64,000 nucleotides of DNA from positions 1 to 64,000 of the forward strand of contig QKYT01000437.1 in assembly GCA_003550305.1 (NCBI GenBank), given 5' to 3'. The position numbers and the translations under genes were made by a program. Numbering within the stretch: the stretch's first letter is position 1; each line of letters begins with the position of its first letter. Under the pieces are notes generated by a model. The model had not been told where the DNA came from, did no database searches, and worked only from the letters and a program-made list of their open reading frames with translations. This DNA comes from Glomus cerebriforme. Its lineage: Eukaryota; Glomeromycota; Glomeromycetes; Glomerales; Glomeraceae. Below, in pieces: positions 38,492-50,531 of the stretch.

Positions 38492-39988
38492 TTTTTTTTT
38501 TTTTTTGTTTTTTTTTTTTTGCAAACTTCGGGATTGAAATAAAGATTGAAGAATAAAAAGTATAAAAAATTTTTAATTCAATTATTTTTATATTGTATTC
38601 CTTTTTAGGTACGTGTTCCTTTTTTTCGTCGATGATTTGCAAATGATTTGTTTCACCACTATAATATCAACAGTTCATCATTTTTTTTTTACACTATCGT
38701 GTTACCGCGAAAAATATACGAAATTTGTGTGATAAACAATTTCCGTCAATGTCATTTTTATTATCTGAAGAATGAGGATGAGGATGAGAGTGAGAATGAT
38801 GTAGAGATAAAAGTAGAGATCTTTACAAATATGTAATCAAATTTAGTTGAAACAAATTTTTCGATGAATAATAATTCAAAAATTAAAGATCGATTTAAAA
38901 ATCGAAATTACAATAATAAAGAAATTTTGAGCTTGCGAGTACGGGAGTTTATTTTTTTTTCTGCTTGATGATTATAACGGATTTTTATAACTTACGATTA
39001 CTATATATGAATATGCATTAATAAATTTTGTTGCAAATATTAATGATTTACTTAACAGTTAATAAATTACGAAAATATTTCCAAATCACATTCATATAAT
39101 TATAATTGAATTGAAAATGCTTGAGCGAGAACTATTTTAAATCAAAGGAAGTTGATAAGGATTCACACAATAAAGAATGTTATCATATCGCGGGCCATAG
39201 TAGAAGTTTGAGCTTATAACTCTTCCTTGTATTGATAAATTTCTGCAGAATTACGAGAAATAATTCAAACCGAACCCATTATTATTTTTTTATAATGGAT
39301 ATATATATATAAAGTATACAAATAATTTGTAACAGTTATACATGGGATAATTTACATGAGTGGTTGCAATATTTATTTATTTTATACTTGGTTGTTATTT
39401 CGTAATTTGAGCATTATTTTGTATGAATTTTCATTAAAAATTTTAAAATTTCATTGGTAATAAATAAAGGTATGTACTGTACTAGGGTACACGAAGTTAA
39501 AAATAGTATTGTCACAATCACACTCAAAGATCGTTTACGTTTTTAAAATTAATTTGAATATGTAAAACACATGAAATTAATTAATACTCATTTATTAATT
39601 CTACGATAATTTTTTTTTTTAAAAAACATTTTTGTATCAAGAAAATAAATCATGATAATAAATAAAGAGTTAAAAGCTCAAAAATCAAAATAGCTAAATA
39701 TTTTATTAATACGAGCCACCTTAGATTTAAATTAAACAAATATTTAAATGGTATAGTTAGATTTTAAATTCATGAGTTTGTTTATATTAATGGTACAACA
39801 TAATAAATATTATCCCGACTATCCCCAAATAGTAGGAAAAATATGAAATTTTTATTTTTATTTTTTAAAGATTTTAATCGCGTTTTCAAATTTTGACAAT
39901 ATTAAAAATTAAATTATTAAAATTTTGATGACTAGTATTTTTAATTCTGGCCGAAATTATAAATTTCGGCTGGAATTAACGATGACAA
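38492..39988. other. Intergenic, nothing recognised
   Basis: Convergent or neutral AT-rich DNA. The T tracts at 38490-38520 lie just upstream of the membrane-protein start. No coding region is supported. Confidence 0.5.
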
Positions 39989-40626
39989 TCACCGCCGAAC
40001 ATCACGAGAAACCCAAACAGTCCCTCCACTACCTCCAGACAGGCAAGAACCCAATGAACCGTCCGCCTCAAGCTTCATCGGCACCAAATCTGTTTCGGTT
40101 CTGATAATATTTTCAGTCTTTTTTTCTAATTTTATTTTGTTTTGATAATATTTTCCCCAAGAAAGCATTTCATTATCTTTCAATTTGTAAACGTCCTCAG
40201 CCTTGATATCTCCATTTATAATTTTTCTCGCAAATTCCGAATTTCTCTTGAGATTCAAGAGTTTATTTCTACAGCATGATTTATATCTATTATCATGATG
40301 ATTTGATCCATTGTTAATAAAAATTCCCTTTTCGATCTTCTTAGCAAGTTTTGCCATATTAAATTTTATAATGTCATCTTTTTCATGACAAACTTTTAAT
40401 AATGATTGGTAAAATATCTTTATACCTAAAAAAAAGTTTAAGTTAGAATAATAACTAATAATTTAATAATTTATAAATATTTACAATTATCCCGGATATC
40501 GTTTCCGGTACGTGAGTAAATTGGGAGATCCGGTCCCTCAATTTTCAACGCTGGTATCGCTTTTTTAATAGGTTTATTATAAACCTCTTGTTTTGCTTGA
40601 TATTTTTTTGATAATTTACGTGGCAT
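39989..40626 (-). CDS. Small protein with TFIIS central (TFS2M) domain
   Basis: I read two exons, 40626-40485 and 40425-39989, 192 aa. The ATG at 40626 (MPRKLSKKYQAKQEVYNKPI) is chosen because upstream codons lack other support. Residues about 35-150 match the three-helix central domain of transcription elongation factor TFIIS and related proteins: SRTGNDIRDNCIKIFYQSLL, then MAKLAKKIEKGIFINNG, RNKLLNLKRNSEFARKIING and DIKAEDVYKLKDNEMLSWG. In TFIIS this domain binds RNA polymerase II at the funnel. The C-terminal zinc ribbon with the acidic DE hairpin that drives RNA cleavage is absent, as is the N-terminal LW domain. The tail is short and Gly/Ser-rich. It could be a small polymerase-binding protein or a truncated member of the Bye1/PHF3 group. 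Confidence 0.8.
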
Positions 40627-41019
40627 TATGCTCTGTTTTAAAATTACTGATAACAGCTCCTTGTCTATTAAATTTAAAATAAAATTTAAAATAAAAATAA
40701 AAAACAAAAACTACATGCGTCACATGGTGATCAACATGACAAGCCAATACAAAAGGGGAACCTTACCAAATTTGATTGGCTCATCATTAGTAGCGCAATT
40801 TTCTACCATTTTTTTTCATTTTATAAAAATTTAATTAATAAAGTTAAATATTATTTTACTAACAGTATAATTTCATATGTAAAATGTTATTATTTATTAT
40901 CATAAAGTTGGAAACATTTTTATTAACTAATAATTTTATAATAGACGCGTTTTACAACATAATTTCAGCACTTTGGTCATAATAAACAGGCGAAAAATGT
41001 CAAATAGAAGTTATGGGTA
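40627..41019. other. Intergenic, nothing recognised
   Basis: Upstream region of the TFIIS-domain gene; no other feature can be seen. Confidence 0.5.
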
Positions 41020-41151
41020 TTGCTAAACATCATCGCCTTTACCAGCATTAGGATGGAACTTGGGGCAGAATTAAGAATACGAATGTAACTCCGCCCAAAA
41101 TGCTATCCTAATGCTGGTAAAGGTGATGATCGCCCAGGCGATGTTTAGTAA
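41020..41151. repeat. Hairpin element (MITE-like), about 130 bp
   Basis: The left arm (41020-41053) begins TTGCTAAACATCATCGCC and contains TTTACCAGCATTAGGAT. The right arm (41105-41151) reads ATCCTAATGCTGGTAAAGG and ends GATGTTTAGTAA. Over 25 bases the arms match with a single mismatch. The right arm carries a small extra segment (CGCCCAGGC). The loop is about 50 bases. No coding capacity. Probably a non-autonomous inverted-repeat transposon. Confidence 0.7.
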
Positions 41152-41950
41152 TTTTCTTTTAATAATATCAAAACGCGTTTTTGTTTTTTTTTTACTTTCA
41201 AGGTATAATTTGAACACTTTGGCTAAAGAAAACAATGAAAGATGCTTAAGTAAAGTTATTCAGAAAGTATGAAATTTTTGTATATTAGATTTCGCTTAAA
41301 TAGTCATCTGTTATGAGTGCAAAAATTTTTTATTCTTTTAAAAATATTAAGAATACGAAAATTTCTAAGATAAATGATACACAAAAATAATCATTATTGA
41401 ACCAATCATATTTAGTCTAGGATATTATCCTCTAGCGTCTAAGACAATACAAAATACTGATCACGTGATGATTTATATTTTAGTTTTTTTCATTTATAGA
41501 TTTTATTACATTAGATTAGAAGATTATGTAATTGTGGCTATGAGGATTGAGGACAAATTGACAGCCGATTGAGCGATGGAAAAAATGTCCAAAGGATATA
41601 ACTGCTCAAAGGACGAATTGACCTAAATCTTGAATGATATACAGTATATAGAGGTGGGATTAGGAGTGAATCAAAATAACAAGGATTTTTAGACTTAGAA
41701 AGAAACTAATGCAGTAGTATAACGTTGTATCATTCATTCTAATTGTTCTAATTCGAATATAAATTTGTTGATACTTCCCCTTTTTGGACAATTCGTCCTT
41801 TGGGCGACTAGTCCTTGGACTTTTTAGTCACAATTGTCTAGAGTACGACTCGTTTCATCGGCCAATTCGTCTAGTGGACGATTCGTCCTTCCCAGCCACA
41901 TATATTTTCCATGTGTTACCACCATGTTTTGTACTACTGCGGGGTGATAA
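41152..41950. other. Intergenic with TTCGTCC-type short repeats
   Basis: Between 41590 and 41900 the motif AATTCGTCC or its complement GGACGAATT recurs (about 41607, 41791 and 41880). This suggests a small internally repetitive element rather than a gene. Confidence 0.45.
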
Positions 41951-42220
41951 CAGAAATAAAGTATATAGTTTATAACAAAATAGAACAATAAATAAAGTTT
42001 ATAGCGATAGATAATAGAATAGAACATTATAGATTAGTTTATATCGATGCATAATAAAATAGAACATTATGTAATAAGGTGTATCAATAAATAAAGTGTA
42101 TAGATAAAATAAAAAATTAAAGGGTAGATATCAGGAAGGATCAACGACTTTATTTCGTCAGATTGACAGTTCGTCCCTCCCAGCCATCCCGATCATCCCG
42201 GTTACATGTAATTGCCATGT
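41951..42220. repeat. Degenerate minisatellite-like DNA
   Basis: Imperfect units built on AATAAAGT(T/A)TATAG and AATAGAACAATA-like or AATAGAACATTAT blocks follow one another from about 41955 to 42115. Flanking them are two similar segments, TTCGTCCTTCCCAGCCA (41884) and TTCGTCCCTCCCAGCCA (42171). Each is followed by a CATGT-containing piece, so a larger direct repeat may enclose the array. Confidence 0.5.
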
Positions 42221-45160
42221 ACGAAAAACTAATAAAACTATATTTAATATAATTTTATTAATAAAAAAAAAAAATAAGCTATACTTAAAAAAAAAATCGT
42301 CACATGTAATATATGAAGAACTAATTTAAAACTATACACTTTGTTAAATCAAAAATTTTCGTAAGTCACCATTAACATGTTATACATCGTATTTATTATT
42401 TTATCATACCGCAGTAATACGAAATTCGTAATAAATTATAGATTTAAAGAAGAAATAAATGTGTCGTAATAATCAATGCGCTGTATTAAATATTCTAAAA
42501 TGCAACTTTAAGAATAAAGTGAAGAAAAGGAAGAAGTCAAACTTAACACAAAGACTCCGATACTATAATTTGTAAAATATTTTCAAATATTTTCGTAATT
42601 TGTAAAACTTATTTTTATTAAAATATTGTAAATGTAGACATCATTTTTGTTGGCTCAGTATGTAATTTGTACAGTATTAAATAAGATGTTCATGTATTAA
42701 AAGAGATATGACTATTATACATATGAAACAAAATAAACAAACCGCATCTGTTTGGAAAGCAAAACATTTCCCTATTAAAAGAAACAGCCATTTTTAAACG
42801 TAACACTTAAAAGCGGTGCAAATCAAAGATTGTAATAAATTTATTGTTTATATAAATTTAGTTAGGCTACAAATCGACGTTATTAATTTCGGATATTGGA
42901 AAAAACTTATGAGGTAACTCGGGCAAAAATTTTATTGTTTACAAAAACAAAAAAAAAGGTTTCCAAAATAAACACAATTAGGTTTCTATATTAGTTTTTA
43001 CGAAACCTTTTACTTTCTTTTGTAAATTTGTTACTTCTGTATTGATTGTATCACAAATATTAGGATTAGTTTTAGAATAATATATAAAGCATATCGGAAA
43101 ATCATATTTAAAATAAAGAATTATGAAAAGAAATATGCTTAAATATGAAACCTATGAGATCTGATAAACCACCTTGTTTGCCTGCAATTAACGATAGTTG
43201 ATTAACTTAATTGTTTCTAGAGAACAAAACTTCCAACATAAAAAATTGTAATATATTATTATTGTTTGTCATACGGACAAAGAAGCGAAAAAAGTAAATT
43301 ATGTAAAAACTGTGTGTAAATCTTGTGGTCCATAAAATATTAAAGTTATATTGTAAATGAATATTTCAAATCTGTAAATAAAGATTTATCATTTATGAAA
43401 GGAAATATACTATCAATTGTTTCCAGACTAAGTTTCATTGAGTAGTGATCGACAAAAACTTACGCATGTTTTATTTGAATACGGACAAAAAAAGTAAAAA
43501 CAAAAAAGGCCCAAATTATGTAATTGATATAATCACCTCTATATAATCACACCTCTTTATGAGCACCATTTGTTTTTTATACTGTATAATCACAGATCAC
43601 TATCACCGAGGGCTGGCTGTAAAATGGACCTTTTTTATGTATGATTTTATAACTATTTTCCTAACAATCGGTTCCGGATTTATATCTATGAGCAAAAATT
43701 AATAAGAGTAAGAGATAAATAAGGGTATAAGACGACATCCCACTTTCGCATATAATGCCGGTCAAAATTGGCATAATTCGAGCTAGGTAGGATGATGTTA
43801 TTTTCAGATTGTTAATAGCAACAAAATACCAGATATTTCTTACAGTAGTCGGGATCTCATGATATCACTCCGCTTTACATTCAAGAATTAGATTTTCATT
43901 CGTAAGCAGAAGTTTTCTCTACGGAGAGGATCAATGTTTGCGAATATCTATAAATCGAAAAATTCAATTAAAAATGTAATTGTGTTCCTCTCGCGGAATA
44001 AAAACATTCTTTTATTTTTGTTATGTAAAAAGTTCGTTTTTGTATGTTTTGTTTGTTTTTGTTTATTTTTCTTTGATAATAACAACATAAAGATCGACAA
44101 AGACATTACAAAAATATCGATAAGGTTCATTTAATACAAGCGGGATAAATTCAAGAGTAAATACTCGGAAAAACTACAATAAGAATAATTACAGAATATG
44201 GGATAAAGTCCGTGGTACCTTATTTTCTATATTATTGTCTACAAAAATTTCAACAGCAGAATCATGTGATAGACGTGAAAATAAGTTTGAGATTTCTATT
44301 CTAAAACCTATCTTACTTGTTTTCTTGATAGTTATTGCTAGTTACTTGCCCATATCGCTTTTTACTCATCATTAACGAGCCATTTTTTCTTGAACATATT
44401 TAGGTTCATATAGAATTAATTGATAGCGGTTAATATTAGTAGTGATGTCGTGGTCAGTATTCAATTTCGATCCTACCAGAATTACATCTTGTACAAGAAT
44501 TTGTTATATAAATGAGATTGAAATTTAATCAAAGTGTGTAAATGTTAGGTTAAATTTTATATTAAAGTAAAAATACTTGTTAATATTATTAACTGTCTTT
44601 ATTTCACTTTGACCTCCAAAATCTGTTATTAATTTTGGCCGGAATTAAGGTATCATTTAAAGCTTTAAGGATTTGGCCAAGAAAATGAACTAATTCTGGT
44701 CTAAATTATATGTATACCATTAACAAGTATGGACGTCTGACCAAAATCTAATTTAAAAAATTAATTTTAAGTCCAATTAATTTGACCTGTTTGTGCATTA
44801 ATATAAATTTTCTGGCCAATCAGGAAAGTAAATATTATTTTGAGAAGTAGCAGATATAGCAGGAACTGGCTCAAGACCTATAAATATGACGTCATATATT
44901 AACAACGTATCAATAAATTTTTATTAAACGGGATGATAAATTCCAACCTTTATATTTTGTGACGTGATAAGTGAATAAATCGAAAGGAAAAACTGTACAC
45001 GAATAAATATCATGAATTTAATTAGCGTAAAAATGGAAGGCAATATTTAAAGAAAATTTCATTTTCTTTTTGTAAATTAAACTCCCTTAATGAGGATAAA
45101 AAATTTATTGTAATAAAGTACATTAAAGATAAATCAATAGATTTTTATCTCATCAAAATG
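42221..45160. other. Gene-poor stretch with one transposon-end-like motif
   Basis: No gene is supported over almost 3 kb. Near 43533-43575 the plus strand reads ATCACCTCTATATAATCACA then CCTCTTTATGAGCACC. This resembles the repeated ACCTCTATATAACGACACC-type ends of pogo/Tigger-like Tc1-mariner elements, but I find no partner end or transposase. Between about 44630 and 44720 the DNA has short GGCCGGAATTA-type motifs also seen elsewhere in the window. Confidence 0.4.
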
Positions 45161-45760
45161 AAATTTGGTTTTGAAGTTCTTCTGAGCCACAAAATTATCC
45201 TGATTGGTTGTATTTTCACGTAAATATTGTATTATTCTACGAAGTTACTATAAATATAAAACCATCTTTGAATGGTCTTAGATAGACTATCGGTATTGTG
45301 TAGTTTTTCTTTCATCAGATATTATTGCATAGCAAAATTATGAACAATTTTGAATCTGTCATAAAATTATCCATCATTAACAGGACTATCACGCAACAAC
45401 TGACTAAATAATCGCTAATAGTAATGGTCATATCCCTTCTTTGAAATGTATTATGGATTATCTTTCAAATTTATAATTTTTTAAATTGAGAAAAATTCAT
45501 TTAATTCTTGTTCAGTCGCTTTTTCATATACAATTGGATAAAGTTGTAGACGTTGAAGTGGTCAAGATAGGAGAGGAAGAGGATGTACTGTAGCATAATT
45601 GTTAATAACAGCGTAAGATAATACGAAGTTGTTGAGTAGTTGCTATATCGATATGTTCTAAAGTGAAACTAAAACCATTGTCAGATGTATCAAAAATTTT
45701 TGTAAGCGTTGGATTAAATCGTACGTGTTCTGCAGTAGAAGTAGAATTTATCTAAAGTGA
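45161..45760 (-). pseudogene. Coding relic, unassigned
   Basis: On the minus strand an acceptor-like CTTTCACTTTAG (about 45757-45768) is followed by INSTSTAEHVRFNPTLTKIF, DTSDNGFSFTLEHIDIATTQ and LRIILRCY, then a stop. In another frame the protein-like text goes on (ATVHPLPLL, YPIVYEKATEQELNEFFS). The first 46 codons could be a true exon, but nothing upstream connects to them. I do not recognise the family. Confidence 0.4.
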
Positions 45761-45768
45761 AAGAAAAT

Positions 45769-46904
45769 ATTTCCCAAATAAAACAAGGGCTGTATTGAAA
45801 ACATAAAGTAAATAAACATAATACTATATAACTGATAAGAAATTAACATTCAATACCTTTAATTTAAATTTTTTTTTTAGACGATGTTGAATATTTTATA
45901 TCTGTCATTATCATTATCTCAGGGAAAACAATAAAAATCAAACTCGACTTACAATTGATCTTCGAAGTATTATAGTCCATTAATTTTTTTTTATCCTTTG
46001 AAGAAAAAGATCTTAGCATTTCTGAGTTGAAGCCTTCTTTTTAGTGTTCGTCACTTATTAAAGAAAGGATGTAATTAACAATATTATTTTAAGATGAGAC
46101 AAAAAATTTTCTCGTCGAGAAAAAAAATTTGATAGACCATTTAAAATTTTTCTTAAGAATATTATTTTTTGTTTAATAACTTTCAGATATTAGTCTGTTC
46201 ACTATTGATCGCATAAATTTTTAAAAGAATCTACAGTAACTGATAGCTGATGGTATATTTTTAAACTTTAAAAGTATATACCTGATCAAACCATTTTGAT
46301 TGGTCGTTATACGCGTCGGATTGCGAAGTTTGTACACCCACTGATGCACTCCAATAACATTTTTTTTTTTAATAATCATATCGGGACAGTTTGAACGGAT
46401 TCCCCTATTTTTCCCAAATTAAGTGAGAATAAATTATAAATGCAGTACTTTTTTACGTAAACTTTTGATCCTTTCACTTTTCAAATCGTTAAATTCTTTT
46501 GTAACTTTATGGAATTATGTTATTGGTAGTAACATAAATGGAGTACATATTTGATAATTCAATTATTATTTTGGTAGCAATAAATTCAACATTTCTCAAA
46601 TTTATTTTTTTTTGTATTACAATATCGGATATGACTTATTAGATAACATCAAGCTTGAAATATCATTAAATGATTAATATCATCCCCCATAAGAAATCGT
46701 TTCATTATATTATTATCCACCAATATTTTTGTTGTTTTTAGATATTTAGAAAATAGAAAGTTAGTTTTTTTTTGTGTTCTAATACAATATCATAAGTAGA
46801 AAAAAGTTATATTTATTTAAATTGGTAATATGATATAATAGTATATATACATAAATGAAATTTACTACCGGTTTAGTCATTTTATAATACTACTACTACT
46901 AAAT
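45769..46904. other. Intergenic, nothing recognised
   Basis: AT-rich DNA downstream of the LUFS gene. No coding region or repeat can be supported. Confidence 0.5.
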
Positions 46905-49021
46905 TTAAGATAGTGAATAATCTAAATCGGTAATGTCATTAAAATCGAAGATGGAAGCATCAGTCATGTTGAATTGAGTCAATCCAGCAAAGTAATTCAT
47001 CATCTATTATAATAACAAAAATAATGATATATTAGTCTCCTAATATATAATTGAAGATAGTAAATATATGAGAATAACGAACGTACTTCATCCATGCTCG
47101 TGTTTAGGGAGGATAAAGGAACATCCTGTGACAAGCTTGTTGTCGCCGTTGATTGATCAGACTGCTGTGATTGGATTGGTTGTTGTGGAATGGAAATTGC
47201 GTTCGATTGGTTATCACTCGGAGCTTGTAGTTGACTTTGTGTTGGCATAGTTTTAGCAGCGTTCTAAAAATGTTGAATGGTTGCTCATTAATTTATTTTT
47301 ATACTTACATTACATAAAATTAAAATTTAAAAAAATTTCTACTAACTTGCTTATTTAATTTATTCTGTTCAGTGATGCTCCTGCTTGGATTTATGCCTTG
47401 TTGAAAGTTCATATCATAAGGATCCCCAATATATTGATTGGGTAGTTGTTGCTGCTGTCCTTGGTTAATTTGTGTAACTGTATATACAGTATTCGATATA
47501 TGAATGAATTAAAGATAGATTCATTATTTGATTTATACTATTATTATTGATTAGATCATTATTATTTACCATAGGAAATTCTCTGTCGCTTATTTGGAGA
47601 TGTGGCTTGTTGATTCACATTTCGATTATTAGTTTGATCTTCAATTTCAACACCACGCTTCGTTCCGGAATTTAACTATTAATTTAAATCAATTATATTA
47701 ACATATTGGATTTATTATTTAATTATCATAATATAAATGACTATTTACTTGTTCATGTACTTGATTCGGAGTTATATGTACTCGAAAACCTTGTTGCTGA
47801 GGATTCTGGTGTTGTACTTGATTTTGAATTGGTTGAGAGTTCTGTGATTGTGCATGGACAATCTGAGCGATATTTTGATGTGTTTGATTTATATGTCGAT
47901 GTTGTTGCCGCTGCTGTAATCCTGGTGACGTTTTTTCAGTTCTAATAATTTAATTCAAAAGTCAGATTTTTTTGTTTAAATTACACAAAAGCACTATTTA
48001 AATCTATAAAATCTATAATTACCCGAGTACCTTCAATTGAAGGTTGGTATTCGCGTCAATCATTTGACTATTATTTTGTTGATTTTGTTGGTGAAGTTGT
48101 CGATGAGCAATCTGCTGTGGATGAGCTGGAGAAGGTTGTGATTGGGGTTGGTGAGGTTGTTTATGAGCAATCTGCTGACGATGAGCTGGAGAAGGTTGTG
48201 GTTGGGGTTGGTGAGGTTGTTGATGAGTAACCTGTTGATAATTAGCCAGTGGCTGGTGTTGTTGCGGAGTTTGTTGTGGTTGTTGTGATTGTTGTGATTG
48301 TTGTTGTGGTGTCTGTTTTTGTGATTGTCGTGGAAGTGATTGTTGTTGTTGAGCCTTCAGTTTTTGTAATTGAATTTGTTTTTCTTGCTGCTGTTGAGCA
48401 ATAACAATTTTATAGACCATCGGCATATAATATAGAGGCATAAAACGATTACCACCTCTTCTCACCTGTACCAAAATTAATTAAAATAAAGTGTAAAGAA
48501 AAGTTAATAAAATTCGTAACATTATAGATAAATAATCTTTTATAGTTAAAAATAATTAATAATTTTATCATGAAATTAAATCATAAATTGAATCTGATAC
48601 CAACATAATCTGTGTATTGTTCTGGACCTAGATTCTCTCTAGCATGATATAAATCCCAGAACGCCATCCACCAATCATATAAAAATCCATTAGGAGTCTG
48701 TGTTGGAACTTCTGCGTCCGGCAATTGACCATCTTTTTCATCATATTTGAGCTTGATCTTTACCTCTTGTAAATAAGTTCGGGCCGTTTTTGTTGCCCCA
48801 CTACGTTTTAAAAAATCGTATACATAATGATTTAATAATGTTCTTGTTTGAGTTTGATATGTTTTCATGAATTCACAAAAGGATTGTGGTTTATGATAAT
48901 ATGTATAATAAGAGGTCGGTCGATATTGATTTTGGTACTGCTGTTGTACCTGCGGGGGCTGTTGCTGTGATTGATTAAGTACTTGCTGATTAGTCATTTG
49001 CACCATTGGAGTAGAATACAT
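46905..49021 (-). CDS. LisH/LUFS-domain transcriptional coregulator (Flo8/SomA-like)
   Basis: I read seven exons: 49021-48605, 48465-48023, 47941-47749, 47675-47570, 47477-47347, 47263-47087 and 47003-46905, which join in frame to 521 aa. Residues about 62-92 are a LisH motif (LLNHYVYDFLKRSGATKTAR). The LUFS extension ends with NGFLYDWWMAFWDLYHARE, the signature shared by Flo8/SomA, LUG and SSBP proteins. The rest is low complexity and very Gln-rich, with two near-copies of SPAH.QQIAH.Q in the second exon, a basic patch (PNKRQR) and an acidic hydrophobic C-terminus (ASIFDFNDITDLDYSLS) that could be an activation segment. Flo8/SomA proteins act in the nucleus downstream of cAMP/PKA in development and adhesion. 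The first donor (TAT|GTTGGT) is weak but is the only one that keeps the frame. Confidence 0.85.
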
Positions 49022-49204
49022 ATCGTGAAAATAAACTGGATTTTCCGATATTAAACAGAATAAAATAATAATAATAATAATAAGTCAGAGAACTGAAGTT
49101 TTACAAAAACTTAAAAATCATTTTACATAGTAGATATACGATTTTGATTTGCCATACTTATAAGAAATTACTGCAGCAAAATTTTTTTTTTTGGTTTCTA
49201 TTAG
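49022..49204. promoter_or_regulatory. Upstream region of the LUFS gene
   Basis: Short region before the ATG with an AAT trinucleotide run near 49063-49080. It would hold the promoter or 5' leader; no specific site is recognised. Confidence 0.3.
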
Positions 49205-49398
49205 CATAAATCACATATATATATCTCGTATGAACTAATAGAAAAGGGAAGAAAAAATATATTTTTTTTTTTTTTTTTTTTTTTTAAAAAAGATAATAAA
49301 TTAATCAAAAAATAATAACCAAACAAATTTTTAAAATTTAATTTTTTTTTTATAAATTGNTATATATATCTCGTATGAACTAATAGAAAAGGGAAAAA

Positions 49399-49436
<38 letters not shown>

Positions 49437-49504
49437 GAGAATATCTTTCAGTTAATAAAACAACCAAACAAATTTTTAAAATTTAATTTTTTTTTTATAA
49501 ATTG
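49205..49504. repeat. Direct repeat of about 145 bp around an N
   Basis: Both halves (49216-49359 and 49361-49504) share ATATATATCTCGTATGAACT, AATAGAAAAGGGA, a long T run and ACCAAACAAATTTTTAAAAT ending in TATAAATTG. They differ in the piece after the T run and in run length. The N at 49360 is the junction. This probably reflects two contig ends, or two allelic versions, placed side by side. Confidence 0.7.
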
Positions 49505-49784
49505 GCATTCATTTTATACATATTAACGGATAATAAAGAAATTCACGTTGATCGTATTACAGATATTACATATTGATATATGTGATATAATTATACAATG
49601 ATATATTTAGTAATATTGATGCACTTCAAAAAAAATGGGAATATAAAAGCATATTTGTTAGCCTATAAGATCAATTCTCGGCAAAATCATTCCGGAATTT
49701 TTATTAACATCATTTCATAAATGAATAAAAAAAACCATCATTCAATTCCGTAATGAAACCCCAAATTAATTCATATGTAACCAA

Positions 49785-49895
49785 ATAAATGAGCCGAGAA
49801 ATTTTAATAATCAAGATAAAGAAGCGAATAGATTTTGCTAATGAATATTATAAACGTTATATCCGAGCGTTGTCAATTAACCTGATTTAAGCATA
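49785..49895 (+). repeat. Left member of a facing repeat pair
   Basis: It contains GTAACCAAATA, AAGAAGCGAATAGATTTTG and TGTCAATTAACCTGATTT, which recur in the same order but inverted at about 51255-51475. The right member is longer because of an insert of about 100 bases between the last two blocks. Confidence 0.6.
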
Positions 49896-50419
49896 AAAGA
49901 ATCAACAAATATTACAAAACAAAGAAACAAGGAATCTTTAAATTGAAGATAAACGTTTCATAATCTTGTAAAAAATAATAAAGAATTCAAAATTACTTTA
50001 TGTAAAAATGTAAGCGATTTGTTTACATGGTACAAAAAATAATGCTTATCATAATTCATACATAATCATCTTATGTTATCAGTTGATTGGTTTATATATG
50101 ATTTATTTGTGTTTCCGGCCTTTTGAATGTCAAGATAATAATGTAGATCCTTTCTTTTTTGGTTAATTACGGCCAGGATTACGTAGTGCCGCCGGCCCTG
50201 AAGAAATGCGTAGTAAATGTGTTGCCGATCTGTTTATTAACCTCAAAACAGGCACAAATGAAATGTCACAATGTTGACGTGTCTTTATTAATCCAAAAAT
50301 GGATGTCACGTCAAGAATTAACTTAAAAAATTTCATTTTGGGTGATTTTTGATATCTTTTATTATATTTGATATATCATTACTTTATTGAAAATTTTATC
50401 TTTTTATTATCTGTTATAA

Positions 50420-50531
50420 CCGTTTTCAAAATTGGTGTGTGCTGATATATTAGGATGAAAAACAATTACCAGTAATCTCTTATGAATACCAGACAATATT
50501 CGTGTACCAGTACACACCATTTTGAAAACGG
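50420..50531. repeat. Hairpin element (MITE-like), about 112 bp
   Basis: The left end CCGTTTTCAAAATTGGTGTG (50420) pairs with the right end CACACCATTTTGAAAACGG (to 50531), with one extra base in the left arm. The loop is about 65 bases. No coding capacity. Confidence 0.65.

Noticed and set aside
43934..44134. 66-codon plus frame and its minus-strand mirror
   Set aside because: Low-complexity T-rich DNA, open on both strands; no support.
44880..44905. TGACGTCA palindrome (CRE-like)
   Set aside because: A single 8-base site far from any gene start; not meaningful alone.
46905..49021. SSBP (single-stranded DNA-binding protein) assignment for the LUFS gene
   Set aside because: The FLYDWWMAFWDLYHAR pattern is shared, but the Gln-rich tail and fungal context fit Flo8/SomA better. 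The choice is not certain.
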